Source: Corallococcus carmarthensis
Lineage (GTDB): Bacteria; Myxococcota; Myxococcia; Myxococcales; Myxococcaceae
NCBI RefSeq assembly: GCF_003611695.1
Contig: NZ_RAWE01000031.1
Location: 1-62,845, forward strand
Length of the DNA: 62,845 nucleotides
Direction of reading: 5' to 3'
Of this stretch, positions 45,451-56,600 are shown piece after piece (positions within the stretch are counted from its first letter, which is position 1; every line of letters starts with the position of its first letter). The position numbers were made by a program, and so were the translations under genes. Under the pieces are notes generated by a model that saw nothing but the letters and a program-made list of their open reading frames with translations, did no database searches and was not told where the DNA came from.

Positions 45451-47481
45451 ATGACTGTCGATTACACGCTGACGATTCGCACGAGTTCGAAGCTCGGCGC
45501 CGGAACGAACGCGGCCATCTCCGTGGTCCTGGTGGGAACGAAGGGCGAAAGCCAACCGCAGGCCCTGGACAAGCGCTTCCACAACGACTTCGAGGCCGGC
45601 GCGGTGGACGCCTACTCCGTCAGGTCCGAGGACCTGGGGGACCTGCTCCTGCTCCGGTTCTCCAACGCGGGGGGCGGCGTCGGGGGCGACTGGCTCCTCG
45701 ACTCGGTGACCGTCACCGCGCCGGGGAAGCACTGGTTCTTCCCGTACTACCGCTGGGTCCTGGCCAAGGCCTCCGCCGAGGTCCTCGAGGGCACCGCCCG
45801 GCTGCCCCAGCAGGTCCAGCACGAGCGGGAACGGGCCGCCCGGAACGACCTGCTCCAGGCCCGCCAGCGCATGTATCCCTGGCGCCCCGCGGAGGCCACC
45901 GCCGGGCTGCCCGGCGCGCTCGACATCTCGGAGGAGCGCCCGCTGCCGAAGGACGAGCTCTACCGGGGGCTCGTGGAGGGCAGCTACGAGGTCGTCATCG
46001 CGAAGACGCTCGCGGCCATCAAGCTGCACATGCCCGTGTTGAGCAAGGCGTGGAACGGCCTCGTGGACGTCTTCGACTTCTTCAAGGGCATCGAGCTGCC
46101 GACGATCGCCAGGCGCTGGCAGGACGACATCGAGTTCGCCCGGCAGGCCGTGCAGGGCATCAGCCCCGTCCACATCCAGTCCATCACCGCGCTGCCGGAA
46201 GGAATGCCCCTCCAGGACTCCGAGCTGCGGGGCCTGTTGTCTCCCGGCACGACGCTCCCGCAGGCGCTGGCCGGCAAGCGTGTCTTCCTGCTCGACTTCG
46301 AGATCCTGGGCGACGTGCCCATGTTCAAGAAGGCCGACAAGGAGGGCGTCGAGGAGCGCCGGTGGGCGCCCGCGTCCCGGTGCCTGCTGTACCTGGATGA
46401 CACGCAGCAGCTGCGGCCCATCGCCATCCAGCTCGGCCGCGACCCGGCGCTGGATCCCGTGTTCACGCCCAATGACAGCCAGCACGACTGGCTGGCCGCG
46501 AAGATCTACCTCCGGTGCAGCGAGGGCAACACGCACCAGATGGTGGGCCACGCGCTCCGGACCCACTTCGTCGCCGAGCCGTTCGTCATGGCGACGATGC
46601 GCAACCTCCCGGACCCGCACCCCGTCTACAAGCTGCTGCGCCGCCACTTCCGCTACACGCTCGCCATCAACGACGGTGCACGGAAGGGGCTGCTCGCCGC
46701 GGGTGGCGTGTTCGACGACCTCATCGCCACGGGCGGCCCCGACCAGGGCCACGTGTTCCTGGGCAAGAAGGGGTACAAGGCCTGGACGCTCGCGGACAAC
46801 AAGCCGCGCCCGGACATCGAGCGCCGTGGCGTGCTCGACCCGGCGGTGCTCCCGCACTACCCCTACCGCGATGACTCGCTGCTCCTGTGGGAGGCCCTGG
46901 AGGAGTACGTCGGTGGGGTGCTCGGGCACTTCTACGCGTCCGACGCGGAGCTGGTGCGCGACACCGACATGCAGCGCTGGTGGAAGGACCTCGTCGACCA
47001 CGGCCTGCCCGTGGAGAAGCTGCCGTGCGCGGAGCTGAAGCGCGTCTCCGACCTCACCGACATCCTCACCACCGTGCTCTTCACGGTCAGCGTCCAGCAC
47101 GCGGCGGTCAACTACCTCCAGTACGAACACTACGCCTTCGTGCCCAACGCGCCCCTGTGCATGCGCCAGGCGCCGCCGCGCCAAAAGGGCGTCCTGGGGG
47201 AGAAGGACATCGACGCGATGATTCCTTCCAAGACGCAGATGCTCTGGCAGGTGGCGGTGGGCCGCGCGCTGTCCAGCTTCGGGGACGACGAGGAGTACCT
47301 GCTCCACGAGGGCGGCTGGCGCGAGGACTACTTCCAGGAGCCGGAGCTCATCGCCATCCGCGACCGCTTCCATTCCCGCCTCCGCGCGCAGAGCGAGGCC
47401 GTGAAGGCGCGCAACGCGAAGATCGCGGTGCCCTACACCGTCCTGCAGGCCGACCGCATCCCCTGCGGCATCACCGTCTAG
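45451..47481 (+). CDS. Lipoxygenase with PLAT-like N-domain (LOX2)
   Basis: Dioxygenase that forms fatty-acid hydroperoxides. The catalytic domain is canonical: H362 and H367 in THQMVGH, followed by FVAEPFVMATMRNLPDPHPV and KLLRRHFRYTLAIN, then H550 and N554 in VQHAAVNYLQY. The last residue is Val (V676) instead of the usual Ile; a C-terminal Val is known from manganese lipoxygenases. Residues ~1-95 look like a PLAT beta-sandwich (YTLTIRTSSKLGAGTNAAI, then SVTVTAPGKHWFFPYYRW). The start at 45451 follows GGAGG. It precedes the P450 by 21 nt, so both are likely one transcript. Lipoxygenases are known from Myxococcus xanthus. Confidence 0.95.
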   Translation: MTVDYTLTIRTSSKLGAGTNAAISVVLVGTKGESQPQALDKRFHNDFEAGAVDAYSVRSEDLGDLLLLRFSNAGGGVGGDWLLDSVTVTAPGKHWFFPYYRWVLAKASAEVLEGTARLPQQVQHERERAARNDLLQARQRMYPWRPAEATAGLPGALDISEERPLPKDELYRGLVEGSYEVVIAKTLAAIKLHMPVLSKAWNGLVDVFDFFKGIELPTIARRWQDDIEFARQAVQGISPVHIQSITALPEGMPLQDSELRGLLSPGTTLPQALAGKRVFLLDFEILGDVPMFKKADKEGVEERRWAPASRCLLYLDDTQQLRPIAIQLGRDPALDPVFTPNDSQHDWLAAKIYLRCSEGNTHQMVGHALRTHFVAEPFVMATMRNLPDPHPVYKLLRRHFRYTLAINDGARKGLLAAGGVFDDLIATGGPDQGHVFLGKKGYKAWTLADNKPRPDIERRGVLDPAVLPHYPYRDDSLLLWEALEEYVGGVLGHFYASDAELVRDTDMQRWWKDLVDHGLPVEKLPCAELKRVSDLTDILTTVLFTVSVQHAAVNYLQYEHYAFVPNAPLCMRQAPPRQKGVLGEKDIDAMIPSKTQMLWQVAVGRALSSFGDDEEYLLHEGGWREDYFQEPELIAIRDRFHSRLRAQSEAVKARNAKIAVPYTVLQADRIPCGITV

Positions 47482-47502
47482 CGCCGTCAGGAGACCCTTC
47501 CC

Positions 47503-48921
47503 GTGCCCAACGCTCTTTCTCGCGGCATCTTCAACCTGTTCTTCGGCGCGAAGCGAAAGCCGTTCGCGTCGCTGCCCGGCCCCCAGCCGGGGATCCTCGG
47601 CACCGCTGGGGACTTCCTGGGGGCTTCCCCCTGGGACGTCTGCGCGCGCTACGGCCGCGAGTACGGCGGCGTCACCCTCATCTGGATGGGCCCCAACCCG
47701 GGGCTGGTGCTCAACGACCCGGCGCTCATCGCGGAGGTCTACGAGTCCCCCCGCCGGATGGAGTTCGAGAAGGGGAACATCAGCGAGCAGATCCGCCCCT
47801 CGACGACGGACGACACGTCCTTCACGGCGGAGCTGCGAGGAGACTGGGTCCAGAAGCGCGACATGGAGCCCACGGCCCGGCCATGGGCCGCGGAGTCGCT
47901 GGCGGAAATGGTGGGTCCCATGCAAGCGGCCATCTCCGAATCCGTGGACGCGCTCCTGAAGCGGGACGCCATCGACCTCGCGCCGGATCTGCGCCGGCTC
48001 ACGTTCGATGCGTTCTCGGTCGCGCTGGTGAGCGAGAAGCTGCCGGATCAGGTGTTCGAGGACTTCATGCTGCTGGCGAAGGCGGCGGATGCGCGCATCC
48101 AGGCCAAGCTGCCGCTGAAGTTCGTCAAGCCGCCCAAGGGCTTCGAGGAGGCGAAGGCGCGCTTCTACGGGCACTTCGTGGACCGCATCCGCGAGGCGCG
48201 CAAGCGGCAGGGCTCCCGGGCCGTGGACGTCATGTCGCGCTACCTGGAGGAGCAGCCGGGCATTGACGACCAGGTGCTGGCGCACATGCTGGGCGGCACG
48301 TACTTCGGCGGGGCGTTCTCCTCCAGCGTCACGCTGGTGGGGGCGTTCCACCAGCTCAACAAGTATCCCCAGGCCGCCGAGCGCCTCGCCGCCGAGGCAG
48401 CCTCGCTGGTGGCGGACGGGCCGCTGACCTTCGGGAAGCTGGAGGGCGCGAAGTGGACGGAGGCGGTGGCGTTCGAGTCGCTGCGCATCCTGCCGGCGGT
48501 CCGGGTGATGACGCGCACGCCGTCAAAAGACGCGCGGCTGGCGGGCGTCACGTTGCCGGCGGGTTCGATGATCATGATCACGAACCAGCACCTGCACCGG
48601 GACCCGGCCCACTGGCCGGATCCCGACACGTTCAAGCCGGAGCGCTGGCTGGATGGGGGCACGACGCGGGATCCACTGGGGAGCGGCCACTTCTTCCCGT
48701 TCGGCCGGGGACCGCGCGCGTGCGTGGGCGCGGACTTCGCGATGACGTTCCTGAAGACGGCGCTCGCGACGATTGCCTCCCGGGTGAAGGTCCACGTCGA
48801 TTCCACGGAACCCTTCGAGGAGGGCTTCTTCTTCGGCGTGGTGCTGCCCAAGGGTGTCACCGGGAAGCTCGTCGCGCGGACGGCCCCGTCATCCGAGGAC
48901 GTACGAGTCCGGAGCGCCTAG
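47503..48921 (+). CDS. Cytochrome P450 linked to lipoxygenase
   Basis: Heme-thiolate protein of 472 residues starting at a GTG. The K-helix ExxR is E325-SL-R328; the heme loop is FPFGRGPRACVG with C407; PERW precedes it at the meander. The I-helix reads GGTYFGGAFSSSVT (264-277): where most P450s have A/G-G-x-D/E-T, this one has G269-G-A-F272-S273, so the acid is replaced by Phe and Thr by Ser. P450s that rearrange peroxides instead of activating O2 (plant CYP74, prostacyclin and thromboxane synthases) share such loss. With a lipoxygenase gene 21 nt upstream, a hydroperoxide isomerase, dehydratase or lyase role is likely. Confidence 0.93.
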   Translation: MPNALSRGIFNLFFGAKRKPFASLPGPQPGILGTAGDFLGASPWDVCARYGREYGGVTLIWMGPNPGLVLNDPALIAEVYESPRRMEFEKGNISEQIRPSTTDDTSFTAELRGDWVQKRDMEPTARPWAAESLAEMVGPMQAAISESVDALLKRDAIDLAPDLRRLTFDAFSVALVSEKLPDQVFEDFMLLAKAADARIQAKLPLKFVKPPKGFEEAKARFYGHFVDRIREARKRQGSRAVDVMSRYLEEQPGIDDQVLAHMLGGTYFGGAFSSSVTLVGAFHQLNKYPQAAERLAAEAASLVADGPLTFGKLEGAKWTEAVAFESLRILPAVRVMTRTPSKDARLAGVTLPAGSMIMITNQHLHRDPAHWPDPDTFKPERWLDGGTTRDPLGSGHFFPFGRGPRACVGADFAMTFLKTALATIASRVKVHVDSTEPFEEGFFFGVVLPKGVTGKLVARTAPSSEDVRVRSA

Positions 48922-49053
48922 AACGGATCGCCAGGGGCCTGCCGGCCGCCGACTTCCTGGCCCAGGCCGGACGCTGACCGGAGGGGGCGAGCAGAGCCGC
49001 CTCGACCCTCGCCGGCCAGCCGAGCCGATACGACTCTCGGTGCCTGCCGACTG

Positions 49054-50190
49054 CTACTGGCTCGCGAGCTCGTACGGCCTGAGAGACACCACCGCGTTGC
49101 CGCGTGCTCCGCTGTAGTTGGTGTAGGTGTGGTTCTTCTCCAGGGTGTAGAACGAATCGACGTAGTCGTCGTCGTTGGTGAACCATTCACCCGGCATGCG
49201 ATCCACCAGCCCGCTGCCCAGGGCCACCAGGGCGCCGATCTCCGGCTGGCCGATGGAGGTCAGGATCTGGCTCGCGACCGTGAACAGGTAGCTCACCAGC
49301 TCCTGGTAGCTGGTGTTGTCGTCGTGCTCCATGAGGATGACGTTCGCCGCCGCCCAGCGGTAACGGTCCCAGAAGATCAGGACCTGGTTCGGGGAGTAGG
49401 TCCTACCGTCCGTGTCCAGATAGGGCATGTCGACGATGTCCAACTGCGGCGCGTCACGGCTGGGGTCGACACCATTGACGATGGCATAGACCTCCGCGTT
49501 ACCGGAGATCCAGGGCTCCTCGTCGTCGTTCAGGTAGATGCGATCAAGGATCGTCACCGGCGTGCTGGTCGCCGCGGCGGCCGTGTCCAGGACGGGCAGG
49601 GGATGTTGCCCGAGGGCCACGAGGTGCTTGCGCATCAGCTTGATGCCGGCGGCCAGGTCTCTGCGCGCGTCGATGTCCACCACCAACACCGGCTGCTCGG
49701 GCATGCGGTGCACGTCGAGGCGGTGCACGCGGCCAAGGCCATCGAAGGCCTCGATGAATCGCCACTGGGAGTCATTGCCATCCGGTTCGTACGCGTAGAG
49801 GGGTTCAACGCCTTGCTGCAATGCCGCCAGCATGGACGCGCTGGCCAGACGAACCTGCAGCAGGCTGTCGAGTTCACGATCGATGCCCTTGAGCCGACGG
49901 ATGTTCAGGTCCGCTCGCTCCGCCACGCCCGTGACGGAGGACGGGGCCGGCACGGTGCTCAGCCATTGCTTCAGATCCACCGCGAGGTGCTCGCCGCTCA
50001 AGTGGGAAGCGAGAGCCTTTCGCAGCACCGGGTCCTGCTGCGCCAGGGTCAGCGCCACCTCGCGCTTGTCGGCGGCCAGCGACACGCTGATGCGTTCGCG
50101 CAGCGCCGCTGGCTTCATGGCGGCGGCTCGAGCTTGGGGGGCTACGTTCACGCAAACGAGCAGCGCGATGACCATCCCTATCCGTTTCAT
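49054..50190 (-). CDS. Secreted DUF3103-like protein
   Basis: Exported protein of 378 residues; the start at 50190 gives the signal MKRIGMVIALLVCVNVAPQA cleaved at ARAAA, whereas the longer frame adds a non-signal leader. The C-terminal half (MPYLDTDGRTYSPNQVLIFW, then RWAAANVILMEHDDNTSYQ) fits my memory of DUF3103, found mainly in gammaproteobacteria; function unknown. Codons are less GC-rich than in neighbouring genes, which with the family's distribution hints at transfer. The CARDB gene lies upstream on the same strand. Confidence 0.72.
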   Translation of the reverse strand: MKRIGMVIALLVCVNVAPQARAAAMKPAALRERISVSLAADKREVALTLAQQDPVLRKALASHLSGEHLAVDLKQWLSTVPAPSSVTGVAERADLNIRRLKGIDRELDSLLQVRLASASMLAALQQGVEPLYAYEPDGNDSQWRFIEAFDGLGRVHRLDVHRMPEQPVLVVDIDARRDLAAGIKLMRKHLVALGQHPLPVLDTAAAATSTPVTILDRIYLNDDEEPWISGNAEVYAIVNGVDPSRDAPQLDIVDMPYLDTDGRTYSPNQVLIFWDRYRWAAANVILMEHDDNTSYQELVSYLFTVASQILTSIGQPEIGALVALGSGLVDRMPGEWFTNDDDYVDSFYTLEKNHTYTNYSGARGNAVVSLRPYELASQ

Positions 50191-50385
50191 TGGATTCTCC
50201 GGTGGGTGAGCGAGGGTCCTGGGCCAGCAGCCGCAGGTGCACGGCAACGCTGGCCTGGCCATTATTCATCGCGGCCTGGATTCATGGATATAGAAGAAAA
50301 AGCCGGATTGCGTGAGCCGCTCCCAGCGAGGCCGCCGTTCGCGTGCATGCCGGCGGTGCCGAGGCCTCCTGGGATGCCAGTTGCA

Positions 50386-50413
50386 GGGACCCGGGCCGGA
50401 TGAGCCCGGTCCC
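50386..50413 (-). terminator. Hairpin after the CARDB-protein gene
   Basis: GGGACC-C-GGGC pairs with GCCC-GGTCCC with a single bulged base around CGGATGA. It lies 18 nt beyond the stop of the minus-strand gene at 50432. No U-tract follows on the minus strand. Confidence 0.4.
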
Positions 50414-50431
50414 CGCGGCTGCCTCACTTCA

Positions 50432-51361
50432 TCAGCGCGACATCGAAGCGTAGCCGTCCACGTACCCGATCGTCGGGGCGTACTGTCCGATGTGCTCGCG
50501 GACCGGGCCGGGCAGGTCGGAATCCAGGTCGCTGGCCGACTCCTGCACCGTCAACGGCTGACTCGCGACGACCTGCACGGTGAATGCACCCTGGTTGTTG
50601 TTCTCGTTGCTCTCCGCGATGACCGCGTCCACGTCCGCCGCGAGGACCAGGTAGTAGGTCCCCGGCGCGATGGCCGTCGAGAACGTGATGGCCGTGGGCG
50701 CGACGGAGAACGTCCCCGCTCCGGCGCCCACGGAGATCCCGCCGATATAGCTGAGCACGTTGTAGCTGGCGTCCGTCAGGAAGACCCCGATCGTGGACGG
50801 GGCATTCACGGGGCACGCGGTGTAGAGGTCCGCGGTGAAGCTGACAGTGCCGCCCGGCGTGATGGTCGAGGGCGTCAGCGTTCCGGCCGTGAAGAAGAAG
50901 TCGGGCAGCTTGGTGGTGCCAATCAGCGTGTCGTCGCCCCACGGGGTTCCAAAGTCCGCTTCGACCTGGATGTAGAAGCTTTGCGGAACGCAGGCGTTCA
51001 CGGCCGCATCCAGCACGGTCTGCGCACTGGCCTGGACCGTGGCGTAGGAGAAGGACGCAGACTGGGTGCCAGTGGGAGGCAGGTAGAGCCCCGTTCCGGC
51101 CCGCCCGAGCAGGATCTGCGTTGAGCGCATCAGGACCCGGTTGCTGGTCCCCTGCCGGGTGGCCGCCAGGTAGAACCGGAGCTGTGCTGACGCCAGCGGG
51201 CTGCTTCCATTCAGGGCATAGTTGATCGTGAAGATGGAATAGGGATTGGGAATCGTCGCGGGGGCGGTGACCGTCGTGACCCCGATCGCCGCTTGAGCAG
51301 GAGCCGCGGCAATGAAAGTCAATGCGAAGACCGCCACCAGGAGCTGCTTGAGTTTTGTCAT
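50432..51361 (-). CDS. Secreted CARDB-domain protein
   Basis: Exported protein of 309 residues. The start at 51361 gives a signal peptide MTKLKQLLVAVFALTFIAAA ending PAQAA. Two beta-sandwich modules follow; the second has the CARDB ending APGTYYLVLAADVDAVIAES then NENNNQGAFTVQV, typical of cell-adhesion or surface Ig-like repeats. Residues are rich in Thr, Ser and Ala, as in surface proteins, and codon use is noticeably less GC-rich than in the core genes. The target is unknown. Confidence 0.78.
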   Translation of the reverse strand: MTKLKQLLVAVFALTFIAAAPAQAAIGVTTVTAPATIPNPYSIFTINYALNGSSPLASAQLRFYLAATRQGTSNRVLMRSTQILLGRAGTGLYLPPTGTQSASFSYATVQASAQTVLDAAVNACVPQSFYIQVEADFGTPWGDDTLIGTTKLPDFFFTAGTLTPSTITPGGTVSFTADLYTACPVNAPSTIGVFLTDASYNVLSYIGGISVGAGAGTFSVAPTAITFSTAIAPGTYYLVLAADVDAVIAESNENNNQGAFTVQVVASQPLTVQESASDLDSDLPGPVREHIGQYAPTIGYVDGYASMSR

Positions 51362-51507
51362 TCCTTGAGAATGGAAAATCTCAGGCATTCAAATCAAGAG
51401 TTCTTGGCGAGGGTGGGAATTGCCCCGTCTGAGGTGGTTTTTGCCCTCGGGGGAATCCACTATTGCTTTCGCATCCTTGATAGTATTTGCGAGGTGGCGG
51501 TGGATGC

Positions 51508-52253
51508 TTATGCGGCGTCGTGAAAGATGATTCCCGCCGTGTGTCTTTGACCGGAGCGCACGCGGCTGACGCCGTGCCGGAGGTTGACGCGGTAGGTGCC
51601 GCGCGTGCCCTGGACGGGACGGTGGTGCACCGCGAAGACGACCGCGTCTCCCTGGCGCAGGGGGACGACCTCCGCGCGTGACTGCATCCGGGGACGCTGC
51701 TCCGTCAGCACGAACTCGCCGCCCGTGAAGTCCCGTCCGGGTTCGGAGAGGAGCACGGCCACCTGGAGCGGGAAGACGTGCTCGCCATACAGGTCCTGGT
51801 GCAGGCAGTTGTAGTCGTCCACGCCGTAGCGCAGGAGCAGGGGAGTGGGCCGCACCTGTCCGGCTTCATGGCAGCGCGCGAGGAAGTCCGCGTGCGCGTC
51901 CGGAAACCGCACGTCGATTCCCATCGCTGTGTTCCAGCGGTTCGCGATGGGCGCGAGGCACGGGTAGAGCGCCGTGCGCAACTCCGTCACGGCCTCCGGC
52001 AGCGGATGGTCGAAGTATTTGTATTCACCCCGTCCGAACCCGTGCCGCGCCATCACCACGCGGCTGCGGAAGGCGTCCTCCACGTCGTAGAGCCGCGCCA
52101 ATGCCTCGCACTCGCCGGGCGTGAGCAGGTGCTCCAGTACGGCGCACCCTCGCGCATCCAGCTCCCGGCCCGTTCCCTCCCAGTCCACCGCACGCACCCG
52201 CGCCGGGACTCCCGCCACGGCACGGACCGCGAGCGCACCGGCACGTCGTGCGC

Positions 52254-52257
<4 letters not shown>
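51508..52257 (-). CDS. 2OG-Fe(II) oxygenase coupled to ada
   Basis: A 249-residue dioxygenase. The iron pair is H153-Q-D155 in CLHQDLYGEHVFPLQ; the distal part is VVFAVHHRPVQGTRG and YRVNLRHGVSRV with the arginine expected to bind 2-oxoglutarate. Its ATG overlaps the ada stop (ATGA), so it is made with Ada. Similar oxygenases sit beside ada in other proteobacteria, which suggests a part in alkylation damage response, distinct from AlkB by sequence. The direct substrate is unknown. Confidence 0.85.
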
Positions 52258-53381
<1,124 letters not shown>

Positions 53382-53625
53382 GCACTGCCTCCCTTCGAGA
53401 GCGGTCTCCATGACCACGACGGGAAACCTAACCCCCGGAGTCCAGACCAGCACTCCGCGCCTTGCGGTCGAATTCGGACCGGCATGGAGCATGGCGTCAT
53501 GGCGTGACGCGGCCCGGTCTTGCTGGGAGTGAACCGCCCGCCGGGAGCGTGCAATGCATGGCGGCACGCCCGCGTAGGTCGTGACAGGATGCCGCACCCC
53601 AGTTCCTCCTTTCCATGAGCAAGCC

Positions 53626-56600
53626 ATGTCCCACCTGCGTCTGATGTGGAAGCGCTCCCGTCTGCTCTGGCCCACGCTGGCCGTCTGCGCCGCGGCTCCC
53701 GCCTGGGCCGCCCCCGCGCCTGTCGCCGTCCCCAACGCCGGCTTTGAAACCGCCGCCACCACCGGCCTGCCCCAGGGCTGGACGGCCTCGGGCCAAGGCA
53801 AGGTGTCCGCCCGCACCGACGCGAAGGCGGAGGGCAGCCGCAGCCTCGCCATCGAAAGCCCCCAGGGCGGCGCGGAGACCACCGTCGAGTCCGAAGCCGT
53901 GAAGCTCCAGGTGGGCCGCCTCTACCGGCTCTCCGCCTGGGTCCGCACCAAGGGCGTGCAGGCGGACGCGCAGGCCCGCTATCCCACGGCGCTGGGCGCA
54001 TGTCTGTCCATGCAGAGCTTCCCCTTCACCAACTGCTCGCCGCCGCAGGGCGCGGACGCCAGCGGCCGGGTGCAGGTGCTGTTCTTCGCCACCCAGTCCA
54101 ATGACCGCGTGCGCGCGCACCTGGGCCACAACGGCAAGGCCACCGGCACCGCGTGGTTCGACGACGTGAAGCTGGAGGAGGTGGACGACGTCACCGCGTA
54201 CGTCCCCATGGAGAGCGTGCGCTGGGCCGGCAAGGGCTTCCGCTACGACGACGGTGGCTGGGTGTACGTGCACATCGAGGGCGAGCCCTACGAGCGCGGC
54301 CGGCAATACGGCGAGCTCGTCTCGCAGGAGATCGTCCGCTACATCGAGAAGCTGGGCGTCCAGAAGGACAAGGCGGACGCCGCGAAGGGCTGGGCGCAGG
54401 TGCGCCTGCTCGCGGACTCGCTGTTCCTGCGCCGCTTCGACGCCGAGTACCTGGAGGAGATGAAGGGCATCGCCGACGGCGCCAACGTGGGCGGCGCGAA
54501 GTTCAAGGGCCCGGACGGCAAGGAGCGCGACCTGGACGTGCTGGACGTCGTCGCGATCAACTCCGCCGTGGACCTGGGCCAGCTGGACGACGCCAACCGC
54601 GTCACCGCGTCCCCGCTCACCGGCCGCACCTTCCTCAAGGGCGAGGACGAGAACGGCCGCGCGGGGGAGGGCGACCACTGCTCGTCGTTCGTGGCCACCA
54701 AGTCCGCGACGAAGGACGGCCGCGTCGTCATGGGGCAGATCTTCATGTGGAACGGCTACACCGGCGTCCACTGGGACGTGGTGCTGGACGTGCAGCCCAC
54801 CAAGGGCCACCGCTTCGTGATGCAGACCTTCCCGGGCGGCATCCACAGCGGCTCCGACTGGATGCTCAACGACGCGGGCATCGTCATCGGTGAGACGACC
54901 GTGGGCCAGACGCCCTTCAACATCGACGGCACCCCGCAGAGCAACCGCATCCGCAAGGCCGTGCAGTACGCGAACTCCATCGACGACGTGGAGCGCATCC
55001 TCAAGGACCGCAACAACGGCCTCTACACCAACGACTGGACGCTGGCGGATACCAAGACGGATGAAGGCGCGTGCCTGCTGCTGGGCACCGCGAAGACGCG
55101 CCTGTGGCGCACCGGCAGCAAGGGCAAGACGGCGGACACGCCCGGAAACCTCAAGGACTTCATCTGGGCCAACAACAACAACCGCGACCCGGAGGTGCGC
55201 AAGGAGTCCGTGCCCAACGCGAGCAACGCCCCGGTGGACCTGGCCTTCAACACCTGGAACCGCGACATCGCCTTCCAGGAGGCCTACGCGAAGTACGGCA
55301 AGGGCGGCTTCGACGTGGACAGCGCCACGCGGATGATGGCGTCCAGCCCCATCAACCGCCCCCACGCGTGTGACGGGAAGATCACCACGTCGGAGATGAC
55401 GGAGAAGCTGATGTTCCTCGCGCACTACGGCAAGACGACGCTGCGCGAGAAGATGGTGGGCAGCCGCTGGATCCCGGACCTGCCCGGCGCCACGCCGCAC
55501 CTGTCCCTGGGCTACACCGCCTTCAGCCCCATCTACGTGGCGGACAAGCTGAAGGCCGCCAAGGCGAAGCAGAAGCCGGAGGCCAAGGAGGACAAGCCCA
55601 AGCGCGACTTCGCCCGCGTGAAGGACGCGCTGTCCTTCGACGAGAAGAAGCTCTGGGCCAACACGGTGTTCCCCGCGACGGACGCGGACAACTGGTTCGG
55701 CAGCGGGTCCGCCGCGTACTGGACCCAGCTCAAGGACCTGCCGGAAGGGGATGACCTCTCCAAGGCCTTCGACACCCAGCGCGACGCGCTCGCGGAGCTC
55801 AACGCCCGCTACCTGTACGTCACGGCCCGCGAGGGCGACGTGGTGCCCAACGCCGCGCGCACGGACTACGGCCGCTACGGCACGTACGCGGTGCCGCGCA
55901 TCAAGGGCACATACCTGCTGCACCAGCTGCGGCTGACCCTGGGCAACGCGAAGTTCGCCAAGGTGATGGACGCGGTGCACGCGAAGTTCGCGAACAAGAA
56001 GCTCACCACGCAGGACTTCATCCGCACCGCCTCGGAGGCCGCGGGACAGGACGTGGGCCCGTGGGTGAAGCAGTGGGTGGAGCGTGGCGGGCTGCCCGCG
56101 CCGCGCCTCACCACGCGGGCCCAGAAGGCGAAGGAGGGCTACGAGGTCACGCTGAAGGTGGACCAGTCCGGGACACCCTGGCGCTTCGCCACGCTGGTGG
56201 AGGTGCAGACGGAGAAGGGCGCCGTGCTGGAGCGTGTGGAGGTGAAGGGCTCAAGCGACACCTTCACCGTGAAGGTCGCGGACCGGCCGGTGCGCGTGGT
56301 GTTCAACGTGGGCAACGACATCCCCGTGGCCCGCGAGCGCTACCAGACCCTGTCCAACACGCTGGACGACTGGGAGAAGCTCCTCTTCGTCTACGGGTCC
56401 GCGCGCCAGGTGGAGTCCATGCGCACGCTGGCGACGAACTACCGCGAGCAGCTGGCGGACGCGTCTCCGGAGCGGCTGGCTCCGCTCAAGCCGGACGCGG
56501 AGGTGACGGACGCGGAGCTGGCGGACCGCGACCTCGTCGTCTTCGGCGGTCTGGAGGACAACGGGCTGCTGGCGCGGCTCGCGGCGGAGAAGAAGCTGCC

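Noticed and set aside
45436-48351. 971-codon minus-strand frame over LOX2 and the P450
   Set aside because: Shadow frame; lipoxygenase and P450 signatures are on the plus strand.
53497-55980. 827-codon minus-strand frame over the Ntn hydrolase
   Set aside because: His/Arg/Leu-rich shadow with no recognisable domain.
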